Numbered from the stretch's first letter, positions 47,060-59,312 are shown. The stretch: 62,000 nucleotides of DNA from Symbiodinium natans (GCA_905221605.1 CAJNDS010002002.1:1-62000), one strand, 5' to 3'. Made by a program: numbers and translations. Notes: generated from the sequence alone by a model not told the origin.

Positions 47060-49456
47060 CAGTAGTAGTAGTAGCAGGAATAGTAGGGCTTCCCCCCCCC
47101 GGTGCGACTGAGAAAACGCACTTTGGTACGACAGTTTTTCTCGCGCGTTTCGTGCGGGTTTTGGCAGGCGTTCTTTTTCAAGATGTGCAAAACGCATTGT
47201 AAAAGCGTCGTTTTGAGGGCTAAAAAACGCGTTTTGAACAACAACATGCTGTAAATACCAGCATTCGCGCTTGAGATTCTCTGGGTTTTTCGTGTGGTTT
47301 TTTCGTGGCCCCAACAGACACTGATTTTGAGCCTCGATTTTGCCGAGCTACCCCTAAACCCGAAACCCTAGACCCTAAAGCACACCCTAAAACCCTAAAA
47401 CCCTAAACCCTGCAACCCTAAACCCTAAACCCTAAACTCTAAACCCTGAACCCTCAACAGCCTTAAACCCTAAACCCATAACCCTCAACCCTAAACATCC
47501 CAAACCCCGAAGCTAACCCTAAAACCTTAAACACTACAAGTCCCAAACCCTTTAACCCGGCTGTACTCGCCCGAGATCCTTCAGCTTTAATCCCGCACAT
47601 GCGAATATATCAAACAAATAGCGAACAATACCCGGTGTTTGCCACGCAGCATGGCTGCATACCAGTCGTTCAGGGATGGAGCGATTGCTGATTGATTGCC
47701 TTTAAACATCTGGTCATCGCAGTGAAAACACCGCGGCAGGCTGCTGGCGTGTGCATTTGTCGCACAGCAGCTTTAGGGCTCCCTGGGTCTTGAAGAGGTA
47801 GTCTTTGCCACCACCTCTCGCGCTGCATGGGAAACTTACCTTACCAGCCTTACCATGACACGCACACCGAGCCTTGCGTCACCCGGCTGCATGGTGGACA
47901 GCAGGGGGAACGGAGCAAGGGCAACGGGTTGTTCTGACACGTGACGTGTGTGCTCAACAGTGCGACGCGCGCACTCCAAACACAGGAATCCCAACGCCGG
48001 CTGCGCGCGGGGGCCGCCATCAACAGTAGAACACACAGCGCGGTCGAGTCGCAAGCTTTTTGTGTAGACAAGGTGTTGGGGCAAAGACTGAGGCACTATG
48101 CAACCCTGCAAACGGGGAACGCTCGCAAACCACCTCAGGTGACGCTAGCAGCAGCTATGCCATTTTCGCGCAGCTGCTCTAGCATCCCAAGCCGGCTGCA
48201 AGCGGTGGGGCCGGCAGTCGAAAGTACACTTCACACAACGTGCTCAAGCTGCAAGCTTTCTTAGTCATGCACAACTCCAGTTCAGGGTATTTGTGAAAAA
48301 TTAGCATTTATTATGGACTTAGGATTAGGAGTTGTGGGATAGTGGAGTTTCCGGAATTTAGGATTTGTGGGAAATAAGAGCTTATGGATTTAGAATTTGT
48401 GGGAGAAAAGACTTTGCAGTTTAAAGGGTTACGGTGTTTTGACGAATTTTAGGGTGTGTGGGGGGGGGAAGAATTTCAAGAATTTTGTATAGGATGAGGT
48501 GGACATGATCTTAATTACACCTGAACCGCAACTCAATGATAGTCAAAGACGTTGATGTGATGTTGTTTCGTTTCGAGTTTGTACGCGTTGCTCGTGCTTT
48601 CCTACCTGAAGCAAAAGCTTTGTTGGACTAAATGAGGGTTTCGTTCACGCCTTTCAGGGCGTCGTGGGAGCCGCTTCTGGTGCTGCTTCTTCTGTTGCTG
48701 CTGCCCGCTGCCGCCCGCTGCTGCCCGCTGCTGCTGCCCTCTGCTGCTGCTCGCCGTCGCCGGCGCCGCCGCTGCTGCTGCTGCGGTGCTGGTGGGGCTG
48801 GTGGGGCTGGTGCGCTGCTGGTGCTGGCGCTGGGGTGCCGGTGCTGGTGCTGGCGCTGGGGTGATGGTTTCAGTGCTGGTGCTGGTGGTGTCGTTGTTCA
48901 TGATAGTTGTCTTGTCATTGCCATTGGTCTTGTTTTTCTTCTTTTGGTTGCTTTTACTGCTCCTATTCTTGCTATGAGTGTTCCTTCTTTCTTGTTGTTC
49001 TTCTTGTCTGATGTTGTAGCTCTTCTTTTTGCTGTTCTGCTATCTTCTTAGCTGTTGTTGATTTAAAGCCGGACAGCAAGGGTGTGACGCACGCTCTCTC
49101 GTGCAATCCTGGGCTCGTGTACTGTCCGTTGTGGAGCCAGCGCCAATTGGCATCCAGCACCTGAAGCGGCTCAGCCCCTAGCACTCTTAGGGGCTCTGAA
49201 AAGAGCAGAGGACGAACAAAAAGCATGTTCGTTCTTACTTTGAGCCCGGATACGGCCGCCTTCATCTCCTGCCGGGCTTGGGGGGCTTGACCCTGATTGT
49301 GGGCTCCGGAAGTTTTCAAACTTAGGAATGCTCATTGAACTTCTTGACACGTGGGCTTCAAGTGCTTGAAGCATTTGAAGCCCTGCACAGCCCAGACCCT
49401 TCATCTCCTTGATGCAGCCCGAGGCATCGCAAGTCCACAGCGGCAGCTCCTGCCAG
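44758..49456 (-). CDS. Glycoside hydrolase family 7 cellulase (cellobiohydrolase/endoglucanase)
   Basis: Hydrolyses beta-1,4 bonds of cellulose, normally secreted. Exons, 5' to 3': 49,456 to about 49,398 (SWQELPLWTCDASGCIKEMK); 49,160-49,123 (38 nt, VLDANWRWLHNGQ); 46,487-46,397 (NCYKEGEWDKDLCPDPATC); 46,291-46,139 (STYGITT, LNFVTKTQ, GSRVYMLDD); 45,774-44,758 (to the stop). The catalytic motif CSEMDIWEA is complete: nucleophile Glu 45,529-45,531, Asp 45,523-45,525, acid/base Glu 45,514-45,516. PCGLNGAVYFVEMD, AKYGTGYCDAQCP and MVLVLSLWDD are family hallmarks. The spliced length, about 450 residues, equals a bare catalytic domain; no cellulose-binding module follows. Intron 46,488-49,122 is GT-AG; 45,775-46,138 is GC-AG. 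A 105-nt segment (46,292-46,396) is an intron or an in-frame insertion. The signal-peptide exon was not found. Confidence 0.92.
46826..47085 (+). repeat. GTA/GGA-type triplet microsatellite in the GH7 intron
   Basis: About 85 triplets: GGAGTA doublets first, then GTA runs, with ACTAGT units in the middle. It gives long Val or Ser frames on one strand and Leu or Tyr frames on the other; none is a gene. Confidence 0.95.
47350..47560 (-). repeat. Degenerate CCCTAAA array in the GH7 intron
   Basis: About 20 degenerate telomere-type units inside the 2.6-kb intron, far from the main telomeric tract. Confidence 0.85.
48680..48890 (+). repeat. CTG/GCC-rich low-complexity block in the GH7 intron
   Basis: Runs of CTGCTG, GCCGCC and GGTGCTGGCGCT. 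The minus-strand frame is Pro-Ala and Gln rich; it lies within the intron and has no family match. Confidence 0.7.
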
Positions 49457-50466
49457 CTTCAAAGCAGAAGAAGAGCTAAGATCTCATTTCGCTCTCCCCC
49501 TCGCTGCCTTTCTCCGCTCTCCGTCTGCCTTTCTGAGTTGCTTCCCTGAGCCGACGCCGGCAGCTCCAGGGTCTTCCCAATCCACTTAAGCCCAGTGGCC
49601 CAGTCCCACTAGAAGCACAGATTACCACCCTCTCTCTCACACCATCTGTTTTGACATGTTCCACGTGCTTGCCCAAGGGCTGAGCTGCATGACATCACGC
49701 GCACAGCGGAGTGCAAGTGTTGTTTGCAATGACCGTTCACTACCATTCGCTTCTTTCTCTCTCGCGGACGGTCCGGCGGGGACTCGTGCACGTGGGTCCC
49801 GGGCTTCTGAGCCAGGGCTTCAAGAAGGAGACCCAGTGCCAGCCACGCCGTTGAAATACCTCATATGAATGTGGGGTCGCAAAAAAATTATGCAGGACGA
49901 TGAAAGCAGGCGGTGACAAGCGCCCATAGCCTGAGAGAGGGGCAAACCATGACGGGACTCAGAGCGGAGCCGGGACACGAGCAGGGACAACTTCTCAGCA
50001 TAAAATGCTGCGACAGAAGTTGGCACCGCGATCACTGCGATCAACAATCTTCCTTGTCATGACTGAATATGACCTATAGCCCCGTCATGACCTGATCACC
50101 GACAGTGACCTAGGCGCTGCGCACAAAAATCGTCAAATCGCAGCTTTTATCTTCGCAGCCTTCGCACGACTCACCAAGGCACTCAGCACGCCTCAAAATC
50201 ACTTGAGTCGAGTGCCGACAAGGTTGCTGCAAGGAATGAGCACCAGAGAAGCTGGGCGAGCGAACACACTCTGTCTGCTGGTTGGATGTGCCTTGGCTCT
50301 GAAAAAACAGTAGTGACGTGAAGGGCACGCGCTGTGCAGCAAGCGAAGTCTGGCAGCTGGACAAAAGGGAGTGTCTTCGCTCGTCTCCGCTCTTCGCGTG
50401 TCTTCGCTCGTGGAGTGACGCCGAGTTCGCTCGTCCGCGCTCGGTCTGCGCTCGGTCTTCGCCTGG
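49457..50466. other. Spacer between the GH7 and Rab11 genes
   Basis: No convincing exon seen. It should contain the GH7 signal-peptide exon and the Rab11 3' end. No dinoflagellate spliced-leader or polyadenylation signal was identified. Confidence 0.4.
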
Positions 50467-52852
50467 TCACTTGTTTTCGCGTCCCTTCGCGTCTTCGCAT
50501 CTCTGCGCCGATGTCCGTACGAACGGAAGTGCAGCTAGCCGTGATTTCCAGCTCTGTACGGATGTACTTCTTATTTCGTAGCAGTTACGAGTCGTGTACG
50601 ACATACGCCTAGATATTGATGAATACGGATGCACACTGTAGATGTGCAAATTGGTGTTGACACTGAGCGTCCTGCCTTGCAGCTGCAGGTTGCTCGATAA
50701 GTCCTTGCATCGAGTGGCAGAGCTTTCTGGCTTGTTGCGCTGAGGAGGCTCCGCCGCCTCGCGGTCTCTTCGATGCTGGGTGGTGTTGTAGATCTCCTCT
50801 GCTCCGCGGACTGTGGGAGAGGTGCCAGGTGGGCATCCAACCGCACTGCATCTCACAATCACCCTGAGGTCATCGGCTCGGAGAAGCTTCTCGAAGCACA
50901 GCTTGATGTTCGCACCAGTCACAGCGCTCGCCTTCGCAGACAAGCGGGTGCAGGCCCTGCGCAGGCTGGTTCCCGAATGAAACCACAAAACCCCCTGGCA
51001 GGTCTCTGGCAAGCGACAAGCCTCTTCGAAGAGAAGCCCCTGCTGGGATGCAAAGTCAGCAGCTGTGTCGAAGTCAACCTGGGCCAAAAAGGCCACAAAG
51101 CACTGCCAAAAAAGGCTGCCGAAACGCCCCTTGCTACTGGCACTGACCTGCCGGTCACCAGCATGTTTTTCTGCCAGGTCCACCTGTGAAAGTCGCTGCA
51201 TGGCATTGCGTGGCTGTCCTCTGAGTGCACGGAAGGTGCGCAACAACGCGGGGGGGCAACCGGCCTTGTTTCCGACCAGCATGATGACGATGTCTGGCTC
51301 TGCGTTTGAACGCAGCTCCTCCATCCATCTCTGGCCTTGAGACTCGCAATAGCGCCCCTTCCCTCTCAGACAAGAGCGACTGAGGTGCCGGGCAGCTCTT
51401 GAAAGTGGCTGGCTTTGTGATGTCGTACACGAGCAATGCCTGGCAAGAGCAGTGCAGCCCGAAAGCGCAGCGGAAGTACATCGGAAGATGGCCCTTTAAG
51501 CCGCCCCCAACATCCCAAAGATCCAGTTCGTTCTCCTCCTTCGGGTTGTGTGGAGAAAAGGGAACAAAACTTCAGGCTCTGAGGCAAGTACTACCATGCT
51601 TGGCCATGCGACATACCATGAAGCAGCCCTGCTGATCAGCAATCTCTCAGAGTCTCCCAGCTTTGCAGAGAACGCGGCAGAGCCGTAGGCAATCGTAGGC
51701 ACAAATCGAGGCTCGCATTAGCTGCTAACACAGCACAACCATTCGCCCCGGGCTTTGCTCTCATCGCGACTGCCCAGCTGCCGTGTGAGGCGCGGACTCC
51801 GCCTCGCTGCGCGCCGGGGGGGCCGCTCCTCGGAGCCCTCTGCGCTTCTTCCTCTTTCCTTCCATTTCTTCTCCGATTGGCAAAACAAAATCCAAGCTGC
51901 ACACACCCCCCCACTGCAGCTTTCGCGACTGCCACAGACATGGACCTTAGAGCGGAGCGTCGCCCCAAAACCAGCGAACAACAAATCAATAGGGGCAAAA
52001 TCGCAATAGGTGCAGAAGAGGGATGCAGGCCGGCAGGCCGCCCACACCGGATTTGCGCACTCCGATTTTTCGATATTCTTCGATATTCTTCGATATCTCC
52101 CTTAAACATGCACGAGTGACGCCAACCGCCCGCCTGTAGTGCGCGCTGGTGATGGCTCGATACCTCAACGAGTATTCTCTCAGAGAGGCAAGAGGTGCTT
52201 GGTTGAGGGCCTGCCTCTCCTGGCCAGCTGTGTCCCAAATCTGGGCCTTCACCGTACCTGCAATGCCCGCGCGATCACCAGTACAAGTACTTGACATCAT
52301 GAGAGCCGAGAGCGAGCCGCGGGAAGCGCACATCCTGCGTCGAGGCTCACGGTCCGTGTTGCAAACTCGACGCCGATCGTGGCCGTCGGCCTCGCATAAA
52401 AAAATAAAAAAACTCTTGGACAATTGGAAGCAAAACGTGAGAGACAGCAGCACGCTCTTGGGCGGAAGTCACTCGGGCTGGCACGCTTTGGGCAACGTGC
52501 CCTTGATGTATCGCGACCTCGATTCTTCGAGGGAACCGCTGTGTTGAAAAGGTGGCGAAATGGTTGCGCCAAGTGGGGGGAGCATTTCTCTCAAATTGGG
52601 CTCGGACAGGATGTGCGTTTTCCCCACGGTGGCATCCTCAAGTGGGACAGGATACACATGACACACAAGCTTTCGCAATTGATCGGAACATACTCGCATG
52701 CATGTGAAGGAATCTGAGGCGGAGACACCAACAAGCACAAGCTTGTAAAGATGGTCGTAGTCTTCCTCAAGAAACGAGAAGCCCTCTTCTTCGAAAGCCT
52801 CTTCTCTGAAAAGAGACCAGGAGAGCCCGCCTCGCCGATCATGTGCGCCCAT
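50467..52852 (-). CDS. RAB11: Rab11-family small GTPase
   Basis: A membrane-traffic GTPase (recycling endosome and trans-Golgi). Exons from 5': up to 52,727 (EEDYDHLYKLVLVG); 52,636-52,608 (29 nt, DATVGKTHIL); 52,517-52,485; 52,390-52,332 (TIGVEFATRT); 52,257-52,215 (VKAQIWDTAGQER); 52,163-52,121 (YRAITSAHYRRAVG); 51,439-51,389 (ALLVYDITKPATF); 51,330-51,265 (RWMEELRSNAEPDIVIMLVG); 51,183-51,148; 51,078-51,022; 50,931-50,878 (ASAVTGANIKLCFEKLL); 50,796 onward (EIYNTTQ). All borders join in frame; six introns are GT-AG and five GC-AG. The P-loop G-DATVGKT, WDTAGQ, NK-D and SA motifs are present. YRAITSA and IVIMLVGNK mark Rab11. The in-frame ATG at 52,852 is a provisional start. The C-terminal Cys pair for prenylation was not located, so the last exon is uncertain. 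Confidence 0.9.
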
Positions 52853-52999
52853 GTGAGCTGCACGCAGATCTCTCGAATCCAACAGAGTCACCGAAGAGTA
52901 AACTTAACAACCACTTCCTCAGAGTCAATGTAGCTGCTACATTGCTACACTACACTTTACATTTCCCATCATTGCGCTGAGATAGCCTCGCTGCTTACT

Positions 53000-54131
53000 C
53001 ACACTAGTTTGGCACGCAGCCGGCTTTCTGATGCGTCTTTGGATGGATGTCTCCACTGTTCCATGAGCCTCTGCCCATGCAGCAGTGAGCAACACCAGCA
53101 AGATCACACAGCTCGCAAGCGTCATCTACAAACGAGCACCAGGTCGAAGCCCCGGAGGTGGCCACAGGCGGCCTGTACCCGAAAGGCCCTCGTCCTTGCT
53201 CGGCACTGAGTCTACTGACCTGACTGAGTCTACAAAAAAGAGTCAACTGAGAGCTCAGGGTGCCCCACACACCCTACTTGCACCCTACTGGCTACGGCGA
53301 GCTAAACAGACGAAATGCCTTTTTGTTGAGACTCGGCACAAGAACCCTTTGTTTGGCCGTGGTGTGAAACCGCGAAGCCGCACGGAGAGCCCACAGAGAC
53401 TGCAGTCGCATTGGACTGTCAGAGTGGAGGCAGGTCTTCTCGCTTTGGAAGCCTTGGACTCGCGTGACGCTCTCTCCCTTGGGGCCTTGGGATACTCCAA
53501 GAAGATGTCACCAGAACCGAGGCAACCACCCGGGAGCGTGTTGCCCATCTACAAAGCGAATGCCCGGGTCCTGCCAGGCGACTATGGTCGCAAAAGGGAC
53601 GTGCTTTGTGATGCAGCGATGTCGCTGTGCAAAATCCTCCTGCGACCACTGTTGTTCAAGCTCACCTGCGCAAAAAGGGGCTTGCTCGTGGCCCAAATGC
53701 ACGCACACACACACAAGGGGGCGGGGCCTTCTCCTAGGTCACCTTCAGCTTGGGCATGGCTTTTCCCTCTGCCCTCTTTGCCCTGCGCATTTGATTGCAC
53801 TCGGAGAAGCATCGCAGAGGCATTGCCCATTGGTGCAGCCCCCATTGGACATTTTGGGGTGCAGAGCCTCAGGTGCCTTCTCCTGCAATGCGTCCTGCGC
53901 CATCCTCTTCAGACCTAAAAGGAACACGAAAAGCAAACTCAGAACCGCCAAGCTCGACACCGACGAACTTATGGCGACTGAAGTTGTCACCAATTCATCA
54001 TTTCTCAAGGACAGCTCTCGCAGTGCACTTGAAACTTTCACTGGACTTCCTTGTGAACAGGAAGCCCGGCTGGATTTTGAAGGTGAGTCGGATGTCCATA
54101 AGACCATAAGATGAGAAAGGAAGATGCTCAT
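53000..54131 (-). CDS. Possible exons of a cysteine-rich protein, unnamed
   Basis: An acceptor CCTTTTAG|G at about 53,917 precedes a frame reading LKRMAQDALQEKAPEALHPK then MSNGGCTNGQCLCD. Behind TTTTTTGCGCAG at about 53,670 a second frame reads GELEQQWSQEDFAQRH. A third, about 53,215-53,010, reads STWCSFVDDACELCDLAGVA. Plus-strand frames across the same bases are equally open (for example KLDTDELMATEVVTNSSFLK), so strand choice rests on the neighbours and on the splice acceptors. No family recognised. Confidence 0.25.
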
Positions 54132-56850
54132 TTGACTGTCATGTCCTTGTGGCTTAGCAGGCTTCGACTGGATAGTAGAACAGCAGGGCCAGGATCGAAT
54201 GTACCTCTAGGAATCTGCGATGAGAACCGCTTGGGGAACCAAGTGAGTGAAAAGCCAAAACACCATTCAGCGCCATTCAGCCGAGCGACGAGACGGTTTC
54301 GAGGACGGCGAGCGCGATTTTGTCCAAGAAGCGAGAGCAGGCTTCGAGAAAGACGTGTGAGTTCTCGTGAGTTCATTAATGAGTTCATCTGAGTCCCACT
54401 TCACTCCTGGAGTTTTCAGTTTCACTACAAAACCAACCCCAAAAAAAAAACCTTGCCAGCAAAAACAAAAAGAGGAAAAGATATGACAGGCATAGGATTC
54501 TCCGGCAGATGGTTTGGATACAGGAAACCTTCCAGCGCATGCCCACATGGGCCTCTCATGGACATCGTCCGTGCATACTGCTGAAGACCTCATAGACTTC
54601 CTCTAACTTTTATGGACGCCCTCTTGATTCCATGTACCCTGTATCGGGATGAACCCTCCTATGCACCCCGTAGTGGACCCACTTTAAACCCCTTTTGGAC
54701 CCCCCCCAGGCCGAAGGGATCTTTCTAGTGGAAGTCCTGTCCCTGAGTCGAACTACACTCTTGTCACTGGGGCGTGCAGGTTCTTGGTCCTACATCTGGT
54801 AACCAAAGGCCGCAAACTGAAAAGGCCACAAAGAAATGCTTGATTTCGTGCAAAGGAAGCACAGTATTGTACGACGATTGATTTCATCATGTGGCTTGGT
54901 TCACATAGCTGCGTTTGAGCTTGCCAGGGCCAGCATGAGTACAGCGAAACGAATGGGAGAAGGCATCTCCATGGGCGGGAAGTCAAGTACCCGCAACAAA
55001 AGTGCCAGCTTTGCATGTATACAACTTGTATACAACGAACAAGGCAGGGCCCCTGGCGCTCTTTGGCCTCATCACCTGCCAGCTCGACCTCGTCGGTGGT
55101 GTCCTGCGGCGACCACAGGTGACATCAGGTCAAATCAAGATATGTTGAACATTGTTGAACTTTTTCCTGGGACTCTTCTTGAACTTCTTTTGAACCCGAG
55201 AAGGTCGCATGCAGTCTGCAAAAACGAAGCAGTCGTTCCTTGTACAGGCAGATGGTGATGTTGTCAACCCCGTCCGCCTGCCGCCCAAACCTTGCATCAG
55301 AGGCCCACCAAGCAACAGGAATGTCGAAAAGTCAGTGAAACGGGGGGAGAGGGGGAGGGAGGTCCGAGCACTCAGCCCTGCTTCCAAGCTGTGCTGATCC
55401 TTGGGTTTTTGGGAGGCTCAACACATCTCCAACACATGCGCCGCAGCTTCTCTCAGCTCTGACACGCAGGGAATCCGAGGCCTGTGCCCTCTTGGCCAGG
55501 CAATCCTCGGCAACACGACCCCACCCACCGGTGTTTCCATTGCCAATTGAAGCGCGGAACTTCTGTCAATTGCGTATGCAACATCATTATGAAAAACAGC
55601 TCTCAGGTGGCGCATGGCGCATACTGCTAGTTTCGTGCACTGATTCCTATCTTGACACGCGCGGGCGCGGAGCTCAGGCTCAGGATTCTGCCGCTGGAGT
55701 GCGGAGTTCGCCTTTACGCGGTCACGCGTTGCGGGGTATGCTCGCCCAAGGGCAACTTTTCTCGCTAGGTCCGCTAGGTGGGGGCTTGGGCCCAACGTAC
55801 CAACGTGTAAAGAGGGTACCAGGGTTGCCGTAGTGCTTTGGGAAGCCTTGGCAGAACTTGGGGCCAGAGCCACGCCCAGAGATGTCTAGAGCATCTCTCC
55901 GCCCTGAGCAAAAGTATATGTGTAAATGAGCACACATCTAGCATCATCTAGGCGTATGATTTTGCATGCAAGAGTGTGATCACCAGGCTTTGCAGAGCGT
56001 GGCGGAGCGTACTTAGCGTTGTGGTCAGAAGGCTATGCAAGGACTTTGCTGTTGTTGAGAAGTTTGGCGGGTTCCTGGAGCTTACGGTTCGCGGCAGTCG
56101 TAGATCGACAAGCAGAATCGGATTCGGCAAGGGGAGCGAGAATCCGGTGAGATTCGAACGACTCGTCGAACGATTCGTGTGCAATGCGAGCCGATGCGCG
56201 CCGTCTCGGCTATGTCTGAGGAGCTTCGGGATGCGAAACCACAGCTTTTCAACCCTCGGTGCACTGATGTACACTGATGTACACTGTACCCGTTAACCCA
56301 GAACTGTCCATGAACCGAGAACGGTTCGCACAGAAACGGCCGCGCAGTTCCTTCTTGCTGCGCTTGGCCCGCAAGACCTCCGTGAGAAATGCACTGCACT
56401 GCTGCAGGGAGCTTCTTGCGAACCTTTCTCAGCTCTCCCCCGAGACTTCTCTCTCCCGAGAGCTCTCCGATTATGACCAAGAGGCGCAAACGCCGGTCCG
56501 GCGTTTCGAACATGCTGGCAGGGAGCCGGGGCCTCCGGTTCTGAGCATCGCACAGTAATCAGATCACATGAGTAGGGGCACCTCCTTGCACCCTTTTCAG
56601 CACCTCTTGTGACACTCTTCGTGACACTCGGGCACAGGCGGCGTGGAGGTATAGTAGCCTTGAAAACGGCGAGACATCAAGAGCCGTAACAAGCCAGAGC
56701 GGTTCCAGCTCTGTCCCTTCGCTTATATCCTATATTATGTGGACTTTGTCAAACTCATTCTCATGATTGATACCAGTATTGGACACCATGCGTAACTCTT
56801 CTCCGTGTAAAAACCCAACACTTGCTTCTTGCTTTGCCTCAGACACCGTT
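54132..56850. other. Poorly resolved stretch with possible minus-strand exons
   Basis: Two blocks look partly coding: about 55,600-55,430 (HLRAVFHNDVAYAIDRSSAL, followed by a GTGGGT donor) and about 56,500-56,400 (SGERSLGGELRKVRKKLPAA). Nothing identifies them. The rest shows no family, RNA gene or repeat I can name. Confidence 0.3.
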
Positions 56851-58931
56851 TTAGCAGAAGCTCGCGGAAACACGGGCGCCTGGAAAGCCGAAGAAGTGGA
56901 TGGCCGGAATCGCCAGAAAAGAGGCATCGCCTCGGGCCGGGCCGAAAGGATGACCTGCCTTTTTTGGAGCTTTCTGCTGACGTTGCAACTTTTCAGTAGT
57001 GGGGCCGAAAAGGTTGGAGTTGTGCTCCATCTCCGGCGGCGTCACCAGAAGCTTCCGCGCACGGCCTCAGTGGCAGAGTCTGCACTTTGGAGATCTTTCG
57101 TGCACACCGTGGCTAACCCCTCCGTTTTGCGGCCTTCCTCTCGGAATTTGGGCCCCGGCAGCGCTTGAAGAGCTTCACCGAGTGCTCCACGGGGATGAGC
57201 CCTGCCGCAGTGGAAAGCGTGCGAGATCGTGCCGAGAGCTCGATAGAGCGTGCGAACGAATACGTAACATGATGCACATGCGTGCGACAGTACAAGCTGC
57301 ACTTGCTCCACTGACCCATCACAGCTTCGTAGACATCGCTTCCTCGTCTGGGTTTCTGTTTCTTCGACGGTTTGGCTGAGCGCAGCTTGTTTGCTCTTTC
57401 TCAGCAGTACGTGCAACCGAGCTCTCACATGGCTCGTTTCAGTGTGTGATTGTCTCGAAGCTGCAAACATCAAATCCAGAAAAAACTCGCAAATCAGAAG
57501 AAAAAAAAACTCCTGTCCGTGCACGATGTGACATTTAAAGTCACCAAAATCCCCTCTGTCAACTTGTACAGCGAAAGCCAGCTTGTAACTTCTACGAGAA
57601 GACATGAGCAGACAACTGCTGGCACCATCGGACTCGCCGTGGATGAAGAGGGTTGAGCAAGACCTGATCGGAGTGCCCCTGCGCTTTGCAGCTTCGCAGG
57701 CTTCGCATGGCGAACCGGGATGCCGGCACGTTGGCGATAGTCTTGTGGTTCGGAAAACGCCTCCGTCGCATGGAGAGCTGGACATTCCGGGAATGCCGGG
57801 GACGCTGCCACTCCTCCCTGATTTCCCAAGCCACCGGCTCTTGAAACGCCATGGCAAAGAACCGACCAGCAATACTTTGCACCTTAAGAATTTTCAGGCC
57901 TTCATTCCTTGCAGATGAAGAATGAGGTTGTCAAGACCCGTCAAAACATCCAAGCTGCCGCAGCTCGAATAGATGAGAAGGCGGACACCAAGATCAGGCC
58001 TCTCGGTGCACAGTGGCAGAAAGGTATTCTCAGCATTTCTCGGCTCACGAAGCCGCGCCTCCGACCGGAAACTGGGATGCTAGGAAGACAGCGGGTCCTC
58101 ACGTGACAACGTGCCAGTGGCATCTAGCCGTACCTGCGGTGTGTCGGCATGCTTCTCATGGAACTGTGTCTCTTGGGCCCTCGCCGCTGCCCAAAGACCT
58201 GCCGAATAAGACTATCCTTGCCAGCGCAAAGATGAGTGGTACGCGCAGCAGCACAGGCTGGTCCACATCTGACAACCAAGCTCGATGCTGCGAATATCTG
58301 ACACCAAGCACATCGACCTTACAATTACAAGCAGGGGAACAGGACCTGGGAACTGCAAGTGCTTGCTCCTCGAACAACGGGCTTAGGACAAGGCCAGAAA
58401 GCGAAATGTGGTGAGCGCCACTTCGCAGACACCGTCCTCAGGAAGCATCGCTCACCACAAGCACCAAGAGTTTCCTGGAAATCACAGACCAGACTGCAAG
58501 ACAGACCATATGCCACAGGGCCAAACCTCGGACGGCTCGACATGGTGCAAGAGGCCATAGCCTGTCACAGAGGGCAAGTTGAGAGGCATTTGCTGACAGC
58601 TCACTTGCAGCCTTGAGTAGAATCAGAGCAGAACAGTTGAACAGAGCAGCCTGGGTACTCAGCTGCAAGCACATTCACCTGCCCAAGCATGAAAGAGCGT
58701 CGATACCCTGCAGTACCTTCTGCTCGGCCTTGAACTGATCACGCATGTGCTTCAAGATGGCGAACGACATGCCCAAGTCCTCCGCGTCTTTCTACGGTGT
58801 CTTCCGAGTCTCAGAGTCTTCTTCTTTCTTTCGTCGCTCCATTGAATGCGGCACAAAGAGCTGCATTGCAAAGACTTGTGCCGCCTCTGCGTTGGCATGG
58901 AAGAAGAGGATGACTGTTGCTGCTTTAGGCG
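56851..58931 (-). CDS. ABHD17/Bem46-like alpha/beta hydrolase (serine hydrolase)
   Basis: Related enzymes include protein depalmitoylases. Exons from 5': 58,931-58,885 (ATVILFFHANAE); 58,779-58,729 (DLGMSFAILKHMRDQFK); 58,678-58,651 and 58,563-58,529 (VNVLAAEYPG|YGLL); 58,474-58,433; 58,317-58,282; 58,216-58,185 (IVLFGRSLGSG); 58,133-58,103; 58,001-57,956 (GLILVSAFSSIRAAA); 57,882-57,839; 57,760-57,728; 57,663-57,626 and 57,201-57,160 (STLFIHGESDGLIPVEHS); 57,065-57,006 (KLLVTPPEMEHNSNLF); 56,930-56,851 (DASFLAIPAIHFFGFPG, stop TAA). The triad is complete: Ser 58,195-58,197, Asp 57,627-57,629, His 57,022-57,024. Nine introns use GC donors and four GT; the junction before the Ser exon is unresolved. 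Upstream N-terminal exons are missing from this model. Confidence 0.88.
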
Positions 58932-59190
58932 CTGGAAACCACCTTGCAAGCGTGTCGCAAGCGCACCCGCACGTCCGCACGAAAAAAAAAAAAACATCTG
59001 CCGGTTGTGGTCTTGTGGTCTGTTTTGAGGAGCTGGCAGGCAAGGGATGCCATCCTGCAACGAAAGGGCTTCGCAGAACACGCCCCTCACGCCCCTCACG
59101 TGTCCCGACCTGCACGCCCGGATCCTTGACCTCAGCTGAGGAGTGTGTCATAAAGAATAAGGAATATTAGGAATATTCGGAATACTAGGA

Positions 59191-59312
59191 ATATCAGGAG
59201 TAGAAAGGATAAGAAAGGATAAGAAAGGATAAGAAAGGATAAGAAAGGATAAGAAAGGATAAGAAAGGATAAGAAAGGATGAGAAAGGATGAGAAAGGAT
59301 GAGAAAGGATGA
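59191..59312 (+). repeat. 10-nt tandem repeat AAGAAAGGAT
   Basis: About twelve units, the last ones changed to GAGAAAGGAT. Confidence 0.95.

Noticed and set aside
46814-47314. Poly-Leu, poly-Tyr, poly-Val and poly-Ser frames
   Set aside because: Direct translation of the GTA triplet microsatellite inside the GH7 intron.
48602-48901. Pro-Ala/Gln-rich minus-strand frame as a possible linker of the cellulase
   Set aside because: It lies between two GH7 exons that join perfectly without it, and in the middle of the catalytic domain where no linker belongs.
53085-54114. Plus-strand frames of 277 and 216 residues
   Set aside because: They overlap each other in different frames, show no domain, and minus-strand blocks over the same bases have better splice signals; neither reading is secure.
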